Source of the DNA: Myotis daubentonii
Taxonomy: Eukaryota > Chordata > Mammalia > Chiroptera > Vespertilionidae
Direction of reading: 5' to 3'
DNA length: 64,000 bases
NCBI RefSeq assembly: GCF_963259705.1
Contig: NC_081842.1
Location: 61,206,787 to 61,270,786 of the forward strand
Shown here piece by piece: positions 11,031 through 23,461 of the stretch. A program made the translations under genes and the position numbers. How positions within the stretch are numbered: position 1 is the first letter of the stretch; each line of letters starts with the position of its first letter. The notes under the pieces were generated by a model that worked only from the letters and a program-made list of their open reading frames with translations, was not told the DNA's origin and made no database searches.

Positions 11031-12953
11031 TTTAGACTCTGGTCATATCATTAGAGACCAAACGCCCACCCCAGTGGGCCCTCTTGTTGGTGACCATTGG
11101 CCTTCCCAGAAGCAGAGGGCATGACTCTCCATGTGGGAGGGGACAGTCAAGGTCCAGTGACCTCAGAGGTGACTCCTCACCATCCAACGCAGAGATGACT
11201 GAAAGCAAGGCATCTGGGCACAGCCTGTCACAGGCTGGGCTGTGACGTGGGGAAAAGAAGGCTCGGGGGAGCTGAGCACAAGTAGGAAGGGCTGGGGTCA
11301 GTGGGACAAGGTGCCTTTCTTCAAAGCTCTCTGGTCCAAACCCCCCGCCCCTGGATGCGGCAGAGTTTCTGAGGGTCCCCTCGCTGAGGTGAGGCCTGCG
11401 ACTGCCACGCTGCCATAACTCAGCGCTGGTTCCAGAACTGCCCACGAAAACCCAGAGGAGCCAGGGCTGTGGGGTTCCCAGCTCCAGTCTCAGCGGGTTC
11501 TCTGGGTCAGGGGATTCAAACTCCGCAACATCGAAGGGCTGACTCTATGTGTGGCTCCCAGCAGCTCCCGCACGGAGGTGGCCACCGCAGGATCAGGGCG
11601 CCTTGTTAATGGGACTCAATAGCAAGTGACTGACCTCATGGCCTCTTGCATCCTGTGGACAGCAGCAGGGCCACTGGGATGCTGGCCTCCAACAAGACAC
11701 ATTTGTGTCCGCACACTTCTTTTGCATGAGGGGGGTTGGAGGGGGTGCAGCAAAAGAGGAAGAAACAAAACCATACCTGCTTGGTGGTAACTTCTTTGCT
11801 CTGACTCCTCCTTTGGGGTCCACTTCGAATAATCAGGAGCAAAGGATCAGTCAGAATCTCAAGACCCCCATTAGCTTAGCCCTTTGCTTTTTGCAGGTGA
11901 GACTTCCCTGGCAGGGAGAGCCTGCGGCTCCGGCTCCGGTGAAGTCAGGCAGTGCGTCCGCGCGTCCGCGCCCTCGCCCCAGTCACAGGCTGTATCCCCA
12001 GGATGTGAGCCAATCTCGTCTCTCACCTACATTTCAGTGCAGGTCAGATGTGGCTCCAAGTGGACCCCGTCTGGCACTCCTAAGTCCCAAGTCCAGCACT
12101 CCAACCAGCAAATGAACAGATTACCGTATTCACTCTCATTATGTGCCCGCACTTTTTTCTCTCCCAGGTCTTCACTGTGAAACACAGGAGAAGGGTGAGA
12201 ACGTTGCTAGGATCTGTTTTGTTTAATCAGTCCTGAGCAAATTTTGTGTTTCCAAGGGTCTCTTAACTTTAGCCACTGTGGCAGAGTTGTTTTAAACTTC
12301 CATCTCCGAGCCATTTTTCTCTTCCTTTAAGACACCTTCCCAGATAGTGTTATTGACCTGAAAGTGAGCCGAGTATTGGATTCTGCTGGTGCCAGTGGGG
12401 CCGCATGGGTATGAGAAAGACAGGCAAGGAGGATAGAGAGAGTGAGGTGAGGGGACTGAGCGCAGTTCGCCTGTGGCTCTCCCGCAGGACAGCTGACAGC
12501 TGCCTGGCCAGGAGCAGGGAGTGGACCCAGGGCAGCATCTAAGGATTCTTACCTTCTCCGAGTGCCAGCAGCACCCCCCCCCCACCCCCCCACTCCCGCT
12601 CCTACACACACACACACACACACACACTCTTAGCCTGATCCATCCTGCTCCCTGCCAGCTGGTGATGGCCGTTTTACCTCCTGGGGAAAAAGGATTGACA
12701 AAAGACAAAAACCGGTGGGTTTCCCAAAAATTATTACAGCACCTTCCATGTGAAAATTTGGACTTCCTTACACTTATTTTCTGATTTAAATTGTTTTTAT
12801 TTTGAATTATATATTTTAATCCAGCCCTTCTGATGAGAACAGCAGGACTACCAAAGTATGCTTTTTTTGTTTTGTTTTGTAATTAAATTTGTTTCTTCTT
12901 TTCCACTCAATTTGCCCCTCCCTCGGGGTGGGGAAGATTTGAGTCTCTGAGAC
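11031..12953. other. Unassigned, moderately GC-rich intergenic DNA
   Basis: No repeat family recognised apart from a CA-repeat (12604-12627). Several open frames exist on both strands (for example 11032-11445 minus, 11705-12115 plus), but none has a recognisable domain, and the region lacks convincing paired splice sites. CpG-containing patch near 11925-11985. An undetected non-coding or 5' exon of the next gene cannot be excluded. Confidence 0.35.
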
Positions 12954-13145
12954 TCAAATGGTCGGCAAACTCATTAGTCAACAGAGCCAAATATCAACAG
13001 TACTTCTTCAAAATAGACTCGCCCAGGCCGAAAACCGACTTCTGCGCATGGGCCACGAAGTTTTAATCACACTGTACGCGTGCCCGCACGTGGTATTTTG
13101 TGGAAGAGCCACACTCAAGGGGCCAAAGAGTCACATGGTTTGCGT
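12954..13145. mobile_element. hAT relic (family B), truncated
   Basis: Begins TGGTCGGCAAACTCATTAGTC and AACAGAGCCAAATATCAACAG, later AGAGCCACACTCAAGGGGCC, matching the ends of the element at 28258-28469 but with a different middle (GACTTCTGCGCATGGGCCAC). Right terminus not found. Confidence 0.65.
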
Positions 13146-13692
13146 TTCTCAAGTGGTCACTTGCTGGCCCTTTCCAACCAGAGGTAGGAAATTAGATGGC
13201 TGCACAGCTCACTGCCAGTGGCAGCGGCTGAGACCCCTGGTCACGGGCCGCCTTCTTTTCAGCAAGTTTCTGACTGTCCACAGGGGATTCTGCGAAGGCC
13301 GGGTGGCACTGGATTATAAATCCCCTTGGTTGGGAGATTGGTTTGGGCCTTGGGCAGAGAGGATCCAAAATAAGTGAAATATTGGACCTGGGTCCCAGTG
13401 GAAACAGCCTGTCGATGGTGCCCAGGGGCTATATGCTGGGGTTGGTGGCACCTCTGAGACCCCAAAGCTCTGCCCAGAAGGCCATGACCACAGCCACAGG
13501 GGTTGGGAAGGCTGAAAAAGGTTAGAAACTCACCCAAAAAACTTATTTCCAAGATTACAAGTAGGCCTCTCTGGACCCGCAGAGGGCTTTTAGGGGCAGG
13601 GAAAATACTCTTGTATGATACTATAGTGGCAGCTTCATGTCATTACACATCTGTGTAAGCCCATGGAAGGTACAGCAAGAGTGACTCTAATG

Positions 13693-13925
13693 CAGTGATG
13701 GCGAACCTTTTGAGCTCGGTGTGTCAGCATTTTGAAAAACCCTAACTTAACTCTGGTGCCGTGTCACATATAGAAATTTTTTTGATATTTGCAACCATAG
13801 TAAAACAAAGACATATTTTTGATATTTATTTTATAATTTAAATGCCATTTAACAAAGAAAAATCAACCAAAAAAATGAGTTTGCGTGTCACCTCTGACAC
13901 GCGTGTCATAGGTTGGCCATCACTG
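13693..13925 (-). mobile_element. Non-autonomous hAT (family A), copy 2, intact
   Basis: Termini CAGTGATGGCGAACCTTTTG and GGTTGGCCATCACTG. Perfect 8-bp target duplication CTCTAATG (13685-13692 and 13926-13933). Non-coding, 233 bp. Confidence 0.93.
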
Positions 13926-13933
13926 CTCTAATG

Positions 13934-15333
13934 TAAACTATAGACTTCGGGTCATTTGTATGTGTCAATGTGGGCTCATCAATTGTAACAACTGCACCTC
14001 TCTGGTGGGTGTAGACAATGAGGAGGCTGTGTGTGTGTGTTGGGGGGGGGGGCAGGGAGTATACGGGGACTGTACCTTCCCCTCAATTTTGCTGTGAACT
14101 CAAGACTGCCCTAAAAAATATAAAATCTTAAAAATAGAAGTAGACCATTTTGTAGAGACAGGCATTTCTGTGTCCAGAAAAAAGGCAAGATCCCAGCTCA
14201 GGGAGGGCATCTTGCCAGAGTCCTTGGGTCATGGATAAAACACACAGCTTTCGTCATCTCTCAAATCTCTCCTGGCTCACACGAGCCGAGCCTTATCTCT
14301 CTTATAAAAATGGTGAATTATTTACCCCAGAAACAGGGAACAGAGAACAGGTTATAAAATCACTAAGGCAAAGAAACTCTTCTCGGGTTTTTGGCGGGAT
14401 CTCTGGGTCTGCTGTGTGGTGTCATGGACCAGACGGCAGGAGAAAGGCTGTCAGACTGCCTGGCCTCTTGAGTCTCTCCATGCAGTTTTCAGGTCAGGCA
14501 TGACTCTCAGCTCAGAAAATACACTGCAGTTCTAAGGAGAGCTTAACAATGCCCCGGACGAGGGTTTGCGTCAACCTCAAGCACAGCTGGGAAGTTGTCA
14601 TTTGCAGCAGAGTATTGAGCGCCTAACCCACTCCTAAGAGAAAAGCGGACCAGATAAACCCAAGGAGTTTCCTTCCTTAGTGCGTTCATTTAATGTTTAC
14701 CTCCCTCCAGGAATATTTGTATTTTAAAAAAGAACTGAGAGAGTCAACTAAAGGGTGATGTGCTAACCGTGTAAAATCAGGTTAAGCCTGAGGAAAATAG
14801 GTGTCTACCAGCCAGTCAGACAGTCCTTCTCAAAAATCTCTTATGATTCCTCTGGAAGGGGCTCAAGCAGGCCCCTGGGAAGAGATCACCCAGGGCGAGA
14901 CGTCAGGTGAGGCTCTGGTCCCGGGAGGCAGTCTTGGAGGAACCCACGCCCTGTGGCCCCTGGGTGCAGGCAGCAGAAGGTGCTGGAGACGAGGGATAGG
15001 ACCCTTCCCTTTGAAAGGGGTCCCATTTTATCACAAGTTGGAAGCCGTGACAAGACTTTAACAGCAATAGCTTTGCTCCACAATATTTTATAAGACATTT
15101 TGAATAAAATGTAAATTTAGGGGTCAGATGAGGAATACCTCCAGCCCATGAGATGGATAATCTCTTGCAAAAATTGTGCTTATCCCATGAATAATAAACA
15201 AACACTGATCATATTTCAGACAATTGAGGTTGCTTAGCCAGTCAGCCCCAGCCAAGTGGTTGCTTAGACCACTTTACTCTGTAAAATGTGATATAATCTT
15301 GAATTCCTCGAGTAGGAATTCAAGAAATCATTC
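13934..15333. other. Unassigned intergenic DNA up to the gap
   Basis: No recognisable gene or young repeat. TG-run and G-run at 14028-14052. Ends at the assembly gap. Confidence 0.35.
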
Positions 15334-15533
15334 NNNNNNNNNNNNNNNNNNNNNNNNNNNNNNNNNNNNNNNNNNNNNNNNNNNNNNNNNNNNNNNNNNN
15401 NNNNNNNNNNNNNNNNNNNNNNNNNNNNNNNNNNNNNNNNNNNNNNNNNNNNNNNNNNNNNNNNNNNNNNNNNNNNNNNNNNNNNNNNNNNNNNNNNNNN
15501 NNNNNNNNNNNNNNNNNNNNNNNNNNNNNNNNN
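15334..15533. other. Assembly gap, 200 N
   Basis: Exactly 200 N. The 21 bases on each side are identical (TAGGAATTCAAGAAATCATTC at 15313-15333 and, again, at 15534-15554), so the contig ends probably overlap and the gap size is nominal. Confidence 0.95.
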
Positions 15534-15793
15534 TAGGAATTCAAGAAATCATTCAAGTATTTAAGTGTCTTTAAATTGCCAGGCACTTTTATTTAATTTA
15601 TTAATATTATTTCAAAAATTTTAGAGTACAATTTACCAGTCTTTAAAATTATTTATTATGGAGATTATGGATATAAGGACTTGGCCCATTCCATCTACGC
15701 TATCAAATTTATTCCCTCTTATCCTTTTCATGCCTGTGGGACCTGTAGAGACATTCCCTCTTTCAGTGTAGTGATATCCCCTCTCTGATTCTT

Positions 15794-16018
15794 TTTTTTT
15801 TTTTTAATATATTTTATTGATTTTTTACAGAGAGGAAAGAGAGAGAGAGAGAGAGAGTTAGAAACATCGATGAGAGAGAAACATCGATCAGCTGCCTCCT
15901 GCACATCCCCCACTGGGGAAGTGCCCACAACCCAGGTACATGCCCTTGACCGGAATCGAACCCAGGACCCTTCAGTCCGCAGGTCGACGCTCTATCCACT
16001 GAGCCAAACTGGTTTCGG
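15794..16018 (-). repeat. Ves SINE, minus, 16-bp target duplication
   Basis: Complete reverse Ves: T-run and ATTTTATTGATTTTTTACAGAG, inverted B box GAATCGAACCC, inverted A box CACTGAGCCAAAC. Perfect CCCCTCTCTGATTCTT on both sides (15778-15793, 16019-16034). Confidence 0.95.
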
Positions 16019-16869
16019 CCCCTCTCTGATTCTTGACATAATTCGTGTTTTTCTTTTTTAAATCAGTCTTTCTAGGAGTTTGTTACTTTCATTAATCTTT
16101 CAAATAACCAAATTTTGATTTTGTTATCTCTGTTATTGGTAAGTTTTATTTCACTGATTTCTGCTCTTACCTTAAAATATCCCTCTTACCACACACTTTG
16201 GTTTACTTTGCTTTGCTTTTCTCTTGGTGGGAACTTAGATAACTGCTTTTAAACTTTTTCTTCTAAGATGAGTATATAAAGTTACACATTTCTCTCTAAG
16301 CACTGCTCTAGGTGCATCTCAAATTTCAAAGTTATATTTTCTCAATCATTCTGGTCTAAGTATCTTCTAATTTCCAATGTCATTTCTTCTTTAACACAAA
16401 GGTTATTTAGAATGTACTGTTTAACCTCCAAATATTTGAGAATTTTCTAACACTATTTTTTTCTCCTGATTTCTAATTTAATTATTTCTGTGGCCAAAGA
16501 ACTTATTCTATTAAATTTCAGTCTTTTGAAATTTATTGACACTTGCTTTATGGCCCATGATATGGCCTGTCTTGATAAATGATCTATGTATGCTTGAAAA
16601 GAATATGTGTCCTGTAATTGTTGGGTGTAGTGTTTTGATTAGGTCAAATTGTTCAAACTTTGTATAACCTTACTGATTTCTTGTCTAATTGTTCTATCCA
16701 TTATTGAGAGAAAGGTGTTAAATCTACAACTATGATTTTAGATTTGTCTTTTTCTTTACTTCTGCCAGTTTTGTCATGGATTTTGAAGCTTAGCTATTAG
16801 GGGCATAAATAGTGAAGATTGTTCAGTTTTCCTGATGAATTGATCCTCTTACCATTATGAAGCATTCTT

Positions 16870-16999
16870 TTAAAAAATATATTTTTACTGATTTCCGGGA
16901 TCAAGACTGCAACCTAGGCATGGGCCCTGACTGGGATTCAAATCATGACCTCCTGGTTCAGAGGTCGATGCTCAACCATTGAGCCATACTGGCTGAGCT
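16870..16999 (-). repeat. Short Ves-type SINE, minus
   Basis: AAAAATATATTTTTACTGATTTC ... GATTCAAATCATGACCTCCTGG ... CATTGAGCCATACTGGCTGAGC: tRNA-related head with an abbreviated body. Flanked by approximate AAGCATTYTTT repeats. Confidence 0.75.
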
Positions 17000-17033
17000 A
17001 AAGCATTTTTAAAAATCTCTGGTAATACTCTTT

Positions 17034-18410
17034 TTTAAAAATTTTTTATTTTATTTTTTCTTTATTGATTAAGGTATTACATATGTGTCCTTATCCCCCA
17101 GTTGCCCCCCACTCATGTCCTCACCCCCCCCTGGTGTCTGTGTCTATTTGTTATGCTTATATGCATGCATACAAGTCCTTCGGTTGGTCTCTCCCTCTTA
17201 TTCCCACCCTCCCCCTACCTTCCCTCTGAGGTTTGACAGTCTGATCAATGCTTCTCTGTCTCTGGATCTGTTTTTGTTCATCAGTTTATTTCATAAATGA
17301 GTGAGATCATGTGGTATTTATCTTTCTCTGACTGGCTTATTTCGCTTAGCATAATGCTCTCCAGTTCCATCCATGCTGTTGCAAATGGTAAGAATTCCTT
17401 CTTTTTTACCACAGCATAGTATTCCATTGTGTAGATGTACCACTGTTTTTTAAACCACTCATCTGCTGATGGGCACTTAGCTTTGGTGAATTGTGCTGCT
17501 ATGAACATAGAGGTACACATATCCTTTCTGATTGGTGTTTCTAGTTTCTTGGGATATATTCCTAGAAGTGAGATCACTGGGTCAAATGGAAGTTCCATTT
17601 TTAGTTTTTTGAGGAAACTCCATACTGTCTTCCATAATGGCTGCACCAGTCTGCATTCCCACCAGCAGTGCACAAGTGTTCCTTTTTCTCCACATCCTCA
17701 CCAGCACTTGTCCTTTGTTGATTTGTTGATGATAGCCACTCTTGACAGGTGTGAGATGGTACCTCATTGTCATTTTGATTTGCATCTCTCAGATGATTAG
17801 TGACTTTGAGCATGTTTTCATATGTCTCTTGACCTTCCTTATGTCCTCTTTCGAAAAGTATCTATTTAGGTCCACTGCCCAATTGTTAATTGAGATGTTT
17901 ATCTTCCTTTTGTTAAGTTGCATGAGTTCTTTGTAAATTTTGGAGATTAAACCCTTATCAGTGACAACATTGGCAATTACGTTCTCCCATGCAGTATTGT
18001 TTCTGGTTGTTTTGTTGATGGTTTCTTTTGCTGTGCAGAAGCCTTTTATTTTTATGGGGTCCCATTTGTTTATTTTCTCTTTAGTTCCCATTGCTCTAGG
18101 AGCTGTATCGATGAAGATACTGCTTCGGCATATGTCTGGGATTTTGCTGCCTTTGGATTCCTCTAATATTTTTATGTTTTCCCATCTTATGTTTAAGTCC
18201 TTTATACATTTTGAGTTTATTTTTGTGTATGGTGTAAGTTGGTGGTCTAGTTTCATTTTTTTTTGTTTTTGCATGGATCTGTCCAATTTTCCCAACACCA
18301 TTTAATTGAAAAGATTGTCTTGACACCATTCTATGCTCTTGCCTCCTTTGTCAATTATTAATTGAGCATAGTGGTTTGGGTCGATTTCTGGGTTCTCTAT
18401 TCTATTCCAG
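17034..18410 (-). mobile_element. 5'-truncated L1, C-terminal ORF2 and 3' UTR
   Basis: 1377 bp, bounded by a perfect 14-bp target duplication TGGTAATACTCTTT (17020-17033 and 18411-18424). The minus strand encodes the end of L1 ORF2 in broken frames: about 17789-18301 ([20 protein letters not shown]-like [36 protein letters not shown]) and 17281-17673 ([55 protein letters not shown]). The 3' UTR contains ATGCATATAAGCATAAC and a GGGGG-rich stretch, then the A tail (T-run at 17034). Several frameshifts make it inactive; reverse transcriptase and endonuclease domains are absent. Confidence 0.93.
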
Positions 18411-18999
18411 TGGTAATACTCTTTGCCTTCCCATTTTCTTGCCAGGTATAGCAATAGAACCACTCTATGCTAAATATTGTCCTGGTGTGTCTTTTTCCAT
18501 TTACTTACTTTCACTCTTTGTTTTTATATTATCAGTTTCCCTTATAAGTGCCATATAGTGGCTTTTGCTTTTTAAAAATCCATTTTACAACTTGTGCTTT
18601 TTATTTAGAGTGTTTGAACCACTAATATTTAGTGTATGTCATGGTTGGGTTTAGGTGGACTGTGTTGCTATTTGTGTTCTATTTGTCCTGTCTGGGTTTT
18701 ATTTCTCTATTCCTTTCCCTGTTTGGGTTAACTTGTAGTATTCTCAGTCAGCCAGGGATGTACAGAGAACTTATCTCAACACTCCCAGGATCTCCCCATT
18801 ACATTTCTGTTAGGTCTGCTGCTCATCCCAACTGGGACTGCATCCTTGGGCTAGCAAAGCTATGGGCTCTGTCCCCCTCCTGTTTATTTCTGAGATTGCT
18901 GCTTTCAGCCGGTAAAGTCACAAGATTGCACCCCAGTCTCCCCTTTGGCATCACAGCTGCTGGCTGGAAAGCTGCCATCCCTGCGGACTGAGCTGGGTG

Positions 19000-20000
19000 G
19001 GGTGGGGGTGTAGCAGCAGATTTCTGTTTTTACCTAAATCTCTAGCAGGTTTTCAGTTTGCTGTCCACTGCTGGTGCCCTAAAATGGGTGTTTCTGACAA
19101 TTTTGTCCAGTTACGTACTTTTTTTTTAGTGGAGAATTGCTGACTTCTTCTTTCTGTCATAATTGGAAACTTACTTTATAGTTATGTTTAAATATAATAT
19201 CTTTAACCTTTATTGAAAGTAAAATAAACAGTGAGAAGAACATTTCTGCGTTTTCTCTAAAACGGTGGTTGGAGGCGTCCTGGGCTGGGAAGCTGTATGT
19301 GGTTGGACAAGCAGGGTCAGTGCCTCTCAGGGCGTGGTGAGAAGGCCTCTCCGTCACGACTTAGTCCCTGGACAACAGTCACCAACCGAATCACAAAACA
19401 TTAAACCCTTATTAACTAGAAGTGAATGTTATAAATTAGAATGATGTTCTTGAAAACTCATTTCATTACATCAAATACCAAGACATCATAATTGTCTTTC
19501 AACACCACACAAATGTTCGCTTCTACAAACATTAAAGATATAGACTTGCACTAAATAACTACTTATTGGGAGATGACCGTGTGTCAGAGACTGTGCCAGG
19601 CACCCGGAATAGGGACAAATGAACTCAGAAGCATAGCACTTGCTCTGCCCGCAGAGCTCACAGGCCAGGGGCAAGCGAGAGGATTCCGTAGACAATCACA
19701 GTCAGGTGTGACGCCTGCGATGGCAGGGGACGTACATGTGTTACGACTGTGCTGGTATCAGTGCTTCCTCCCACATTTTTTGTTTGTTTTGGAATCCTTG
19801 AGGTTTAAAAATAAAATATAATTTAAACCTATACTGAAGACTCTTCCATGGTCTCTCTCTCCAAAGGGTAAACACCTGGGGAGGGACAGTGTCCTTGGGG
19901 AAGGCGTCTTTCTCTTATTCTAAATCTTGAATGAATATTAGATCACTTGAGATGCTTTAAAAAAAAATACCCTTGCCTGGCTACACTTCTGAAGGTGCTT

Positions 20001-20031
<31 letters not shown>

Positions 20032-20150
20032 TTACCACTATCTATCATCTGTTAGCTTATTTGCTCAATCCCAGTATTCACGTTTAGAGGTATCAGACTG
20101 TTAATGTGGATTCCCATGGGAAACATCTTTAACTACAGTACAGTGCTTAT
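19000..20150. other. Intergenic DNA with a MIR-like relic
   Basis: 19550-19720 resembles a MIR core (CTGTGCCAGGCACC, then GAGCTCACAGG). An ATTT repeat is at 19999-20034. Nothing else recognised. Confidence 0.4.
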
Positions 20151-20329
20151 GTATATCTCCTTTAGGCTTCTAGTCTCTACTCATTTCCTAAGTTACTTGG
20201 GTAAATTTCCCCCACTTCCTTCCATGAAGTTATGTCAAATAGCTGTAACACAGATTCCTTAATAAAATTAATGTATGCCCTTTAGCCACTCCTCCCAGCC
20301 CCCTTCCTTGCCTCTGGTAACCTCTGTTC

Positions 20330-21030
20330 TCTGCATTATAAGCTTGAGGGGTTTTGTTTTGTTTTAGATTCCACATATAGGAGAGATCATATAGTATTTG
20401 TCTTTGTCTGACTTATTTCACTTAGCATAATGCCTTCAAGGTTCATCCATGTTGTCCCAAATGGCAAGATTTCATTCTTTTTTATGTTTGAATAACATTC
20501 CATTGTATACTATACAATCATTTCTTTATCCATTCATCCACCAATGGACACCTAGATGCATCTATCTTTTCAAGTTAGTGCTTTTGTTTTCTTCAGATAA
20601 ACATCCAGAAGTGGAATTGCTGGGTAATATGATATCGTTCTTTTTTTAATTTTGTGAGAAACCTCCATACTGTTTTCCATAGTGGCTGCACAATAACTCC
20701 CACCAATAACGCACAGTGTTCCCTTTTCTCCACATGCTTGCCAATATTTATTGCTTGTGTTTTGGGTAATAGCCATTCTAACAGGTGTAAGGTGATATAT
20801 CATGTGATTTTGATTTGCATTTCCCTGATAATTAATGATGCTGAGCATCTTTCCACACACCTGCTGGCCATCTGTACATGTTCTTTGGAAAATGTCTATT
20901 CAGATCTTCTGCCAATTTTAATAGGATTATTTGGGGGAGGTTTTGCCATTGAGTTGTATGAGTTCTGTATATATTTTGGATATCAGCCCTTTATAAAGAT
21001 TCTGTCTTAATTGGTCTGGAGAGAGGTCCA
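20330..21030 (-). repeat. Older L1, ORF2 C-terminal relic
   Basis: On the minus strand, phrases such as IYHLTPVRMAI, QACGEKGTL, CAATMENSMEVSHKIK and PAIPLLDVYLKKTKA correspond to the L1 ORF2 C terminus, more eroded than the copy at 17.0-18.4 kb. Multiple stops. Confidence 0.75.
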
Positions 21031-21241
21031 AGAACCAACTTTTAAAGTACTGAGATGACTTCAACATGAGGCCATGGTTGAGAACCACCGTAGCCCTGTT
21101 TCTGGTTTTTTCAACATTTGGCAGTAAATGGTGCCTCTTAGTAAAAGATTTCCTCATTTTTCAATGTTTTCTGGAAAATTCTTCTCATGATACTTTCTTC
21201 TACTGCTTTGATGTCCAGTCAGAGGGAGGCTCTATTGTAAA

Positions 21242-21789
21242 CTAGAGGCCCAGTGCATGAAATTTGTGTACAGGAGGTTTAAAAATAAAATGAGAGTTTG
21301 TGCTAATAGTTTCTCATCCCAAAGTGTGTACTTACTTTGTGCTAATAGTTTCTCATCCCAAAGGGGTGTCCCTTGGCCCGGCCTGCACCCTCACACAATC
21401 CAGAACCCCTCAGGGGATGTCCGACTGCCAGCAGTTGGATATCCCTCTCACAATCTGGGACTGCTGACTCCTGACTGCTCACCTGCCTGCCTGATCACCC
21501 CTAACCACTCCCCTGTCTGCCTGATCACTCCTAAACACTAAGCCTGCCTGCCTGATCACCCCTAACTGCTCGCCTGTCTGCCTGATCACCCCTAACCACT
21601 CCCCTGTCTGCCTGATCACTCCTAAACACTAAGCCTGCCTGCCTGATCACCCCTAACTGCTCACCTGCCTGCTTGATCGCCCCTGGCACCTGCTGCCATG
21701 GCTTCATCAGGAAGGACATCCGGAATGACAGTCAGAAGGCCGTTTGGCTGTCCAGTCTAATTAGTATATTACACTTTTATTATTATACT
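21242..21789 (-). mobile_element. HeliBat H7 with internal array and filler DNA
   Basis: On the minus strand: AATAATAAAAGTGTAATATACTAATTAGAC at the 5' end, TGCATTGGGCCTCTAG-type 3' end (CTAG at 21242-21245). 21460-21690 is a tandem array of CTGCCTGATCACYCCTAA units, with a higher-order repeat of about 91 bp. 21274-21363 is foreign to the family; see findings. Confidence 0.85.
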
Positions 21790-22034
21790 TCATGGTTCTA
21801 CAGAACAGGGGCACTCAGTCCTCTCCCTTCCCCACTTGCAGGGAGGGAGGGCTGACAGCACATTCATATTCTCTCTCTTACTCTCCCCAAGTGAGATGGA
21901 GAAACTCATCTGCTAAAGACTGACATCCACTGGTCCACTTTTCATGAAGCGATAGGTGCAGCTATTTTGCCTTAAAAGCAAAAAACATGCTCCACCCATC
22001 TCTCTTTTGCTTCTATCCCATAGTGACAGTAAAA

Positions 22035-22290
22035 TTAGTGAATTGGTGATTATTGGGTGCTTACCATATGCCAGTTGCTATTCTAAGCCTTTTACATGAA
22101 TTAATTCATTACATCTTCATGCTACGATTATACCATTTTAGATGCAGAGAAGCTAAGGCTTAGTTAGGTCAAGTAACTTGTCTGAGGACATATTGTCATT
22201 GGACTGGGATTTGGATTCAGACCATCTGACTCCAGAGCCCACTCTCTTAACCTCCATGCCACTGCACTGTGAAGGCGTTAGCTTGGCTTT
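22035..22290 (+). repeat. MIR element
   Basis: GGGTGCTTACCATATGCCAG, TAATTCATTACATCTTCATG, ATTTTAGATGCAGAGAAGC, CAAGTAACTTGTCTGAGGAC: characteristic MIR core order. Confidence 0.8.
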
Positions 22291-22771
22291 TGCTTCACTG
22301 TAAGCACAGTTGAAGGCCATTCATTGTCACTCATGTGCTCACTGGCATTCTCCATTCTGCTAGTAAGTGGGTCTGTGAACCTCCGTGCAGCCTGCTCAGT
22401 AAACGCACTCCAAGTCTTCTTACTAGATGCAACTCTACTCTCGAGTGGGTACCATGGTCTAGAATTGAAGCAGGGATGAGAGTTTGTAGTGGGAGCTCCC
22501 CTTGAACTAGCATATACTCAGACGTTAATGTAATTTATCTGGGAGCTCTGCACTTCAGAAATTTGGAATATCCAAAAATTTTGTGCTAATAGTTTCTCAT
22601 CCCAAAGTGTGTACTCACACTACATACTTCTTCCTTGGATTTTACCTTGCCTATTTTTAAGCATTTTGAAGAGAAGCAATGCCTTTGTTAAGTGGCACAA
22701 GGATTCACTATATCTGATTATGTATCCATTTTCAACCTCAGAAGTTCATTTATTGTGATTGTGTATTGCTA

Positions 22772-23161
22772 TCCTATATAATAAAAGCCTAACATGCTAA
22801 GTGTCCAGTCGACCGGTCAGCCCTTCAACCAAAGCATAATATGCTAATGATATGCTAAGGCTGCTCAACCGCTCGCTATGATGTGCACTGACCACCAGGG
22901 AGCAGATGCTCCAACCAGTAGGTTAGTTTACTGCTGGGGTCTGGCCAATTGGGACTGAGCTAGACATCTGGACATGCCCTGGAGCCCTCCTGTGGTCCCT
23001 CCCAGGCCTTGATTGTGCACCAGTGGGGTCCCTTGGCCTGGTCTGAGCCCTCTCGCAACCCAGGACCCCTCAGGAGATGTCAGAGAGCCAGCTTCAGCCT
23101 GATCCCACAGGTCAGGCTGAGTGACCTCACTGGTACATGAATTCGTGCACCGGGCTTCTAT
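22772..23161 (+). mobile_element. HeliBat H8
   Basis: Host A then TCCTATATAATAAAAGCCTAACATGC; 3' end ATTCGTGCACCGGGCTTCTAT with the terminal CTAG mutated. Body GCTATGATGTGCACTGACCACCAGGGAGCAG as in H4. Confidence 0.85.
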
Positions 23162-23461
23162 CTGACTATATTAGTTTAGCCTCAATCTACTGCATGGCTC
23201 TGGTTGCCATGATAACATGGCTTTTAACATAAGTTTTGCTCATTGCTCAGGTGATTTATATTCAAAAGCAAAGGTTATCAAAGTTGGGTGTTTAAATTCA
23301 AGTCATTATAATTAGAGAGTTGCCAGTATCAGAAAAAGTTGTCCTCCCCTGGTAAACTTCAGTTAGCTAATGAGAATTCTGTAATACCTTATATTTTTTT
23401 CTTTTTGTCTAAATAAAAAACAGTTTTTGGAAGACTAAAGTTTTTTTTAGAAAATATTCTA

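Larger units (their letters stand above)
15560..18900 (-). repeat. Ancient L1 mosaic with nested insertions
   Basis: T-rich-sense sequence with eroded L1 ORF2 phrases (minus orientation), such as TCTTTTGAAATTTATTGACAC and GTCTTGATAAATGATC, on both sides of younger insertions: a Ves SINE (15794-16018), a short SINE (16870-16999) and a younger L1 (17034-18410). The distal part after 18760 is less certain. Confidence 0.6.

Noticed and set aside
11032..12180. Possible exons or promoter of the next gene (NR1I2 expected by synteny)
   Set aside because: No zinc-finger or ligand-binding-domain phrase of NR1I2 is visible on the minus strand anywhere in 1-33000; only a moderate GC patch is present.
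17281..18301. Open frames as a host gene
   Set aside because: Clear L1 ORF2 C-terminal fragments in a truncated L1 with a 14-bp target duplication.
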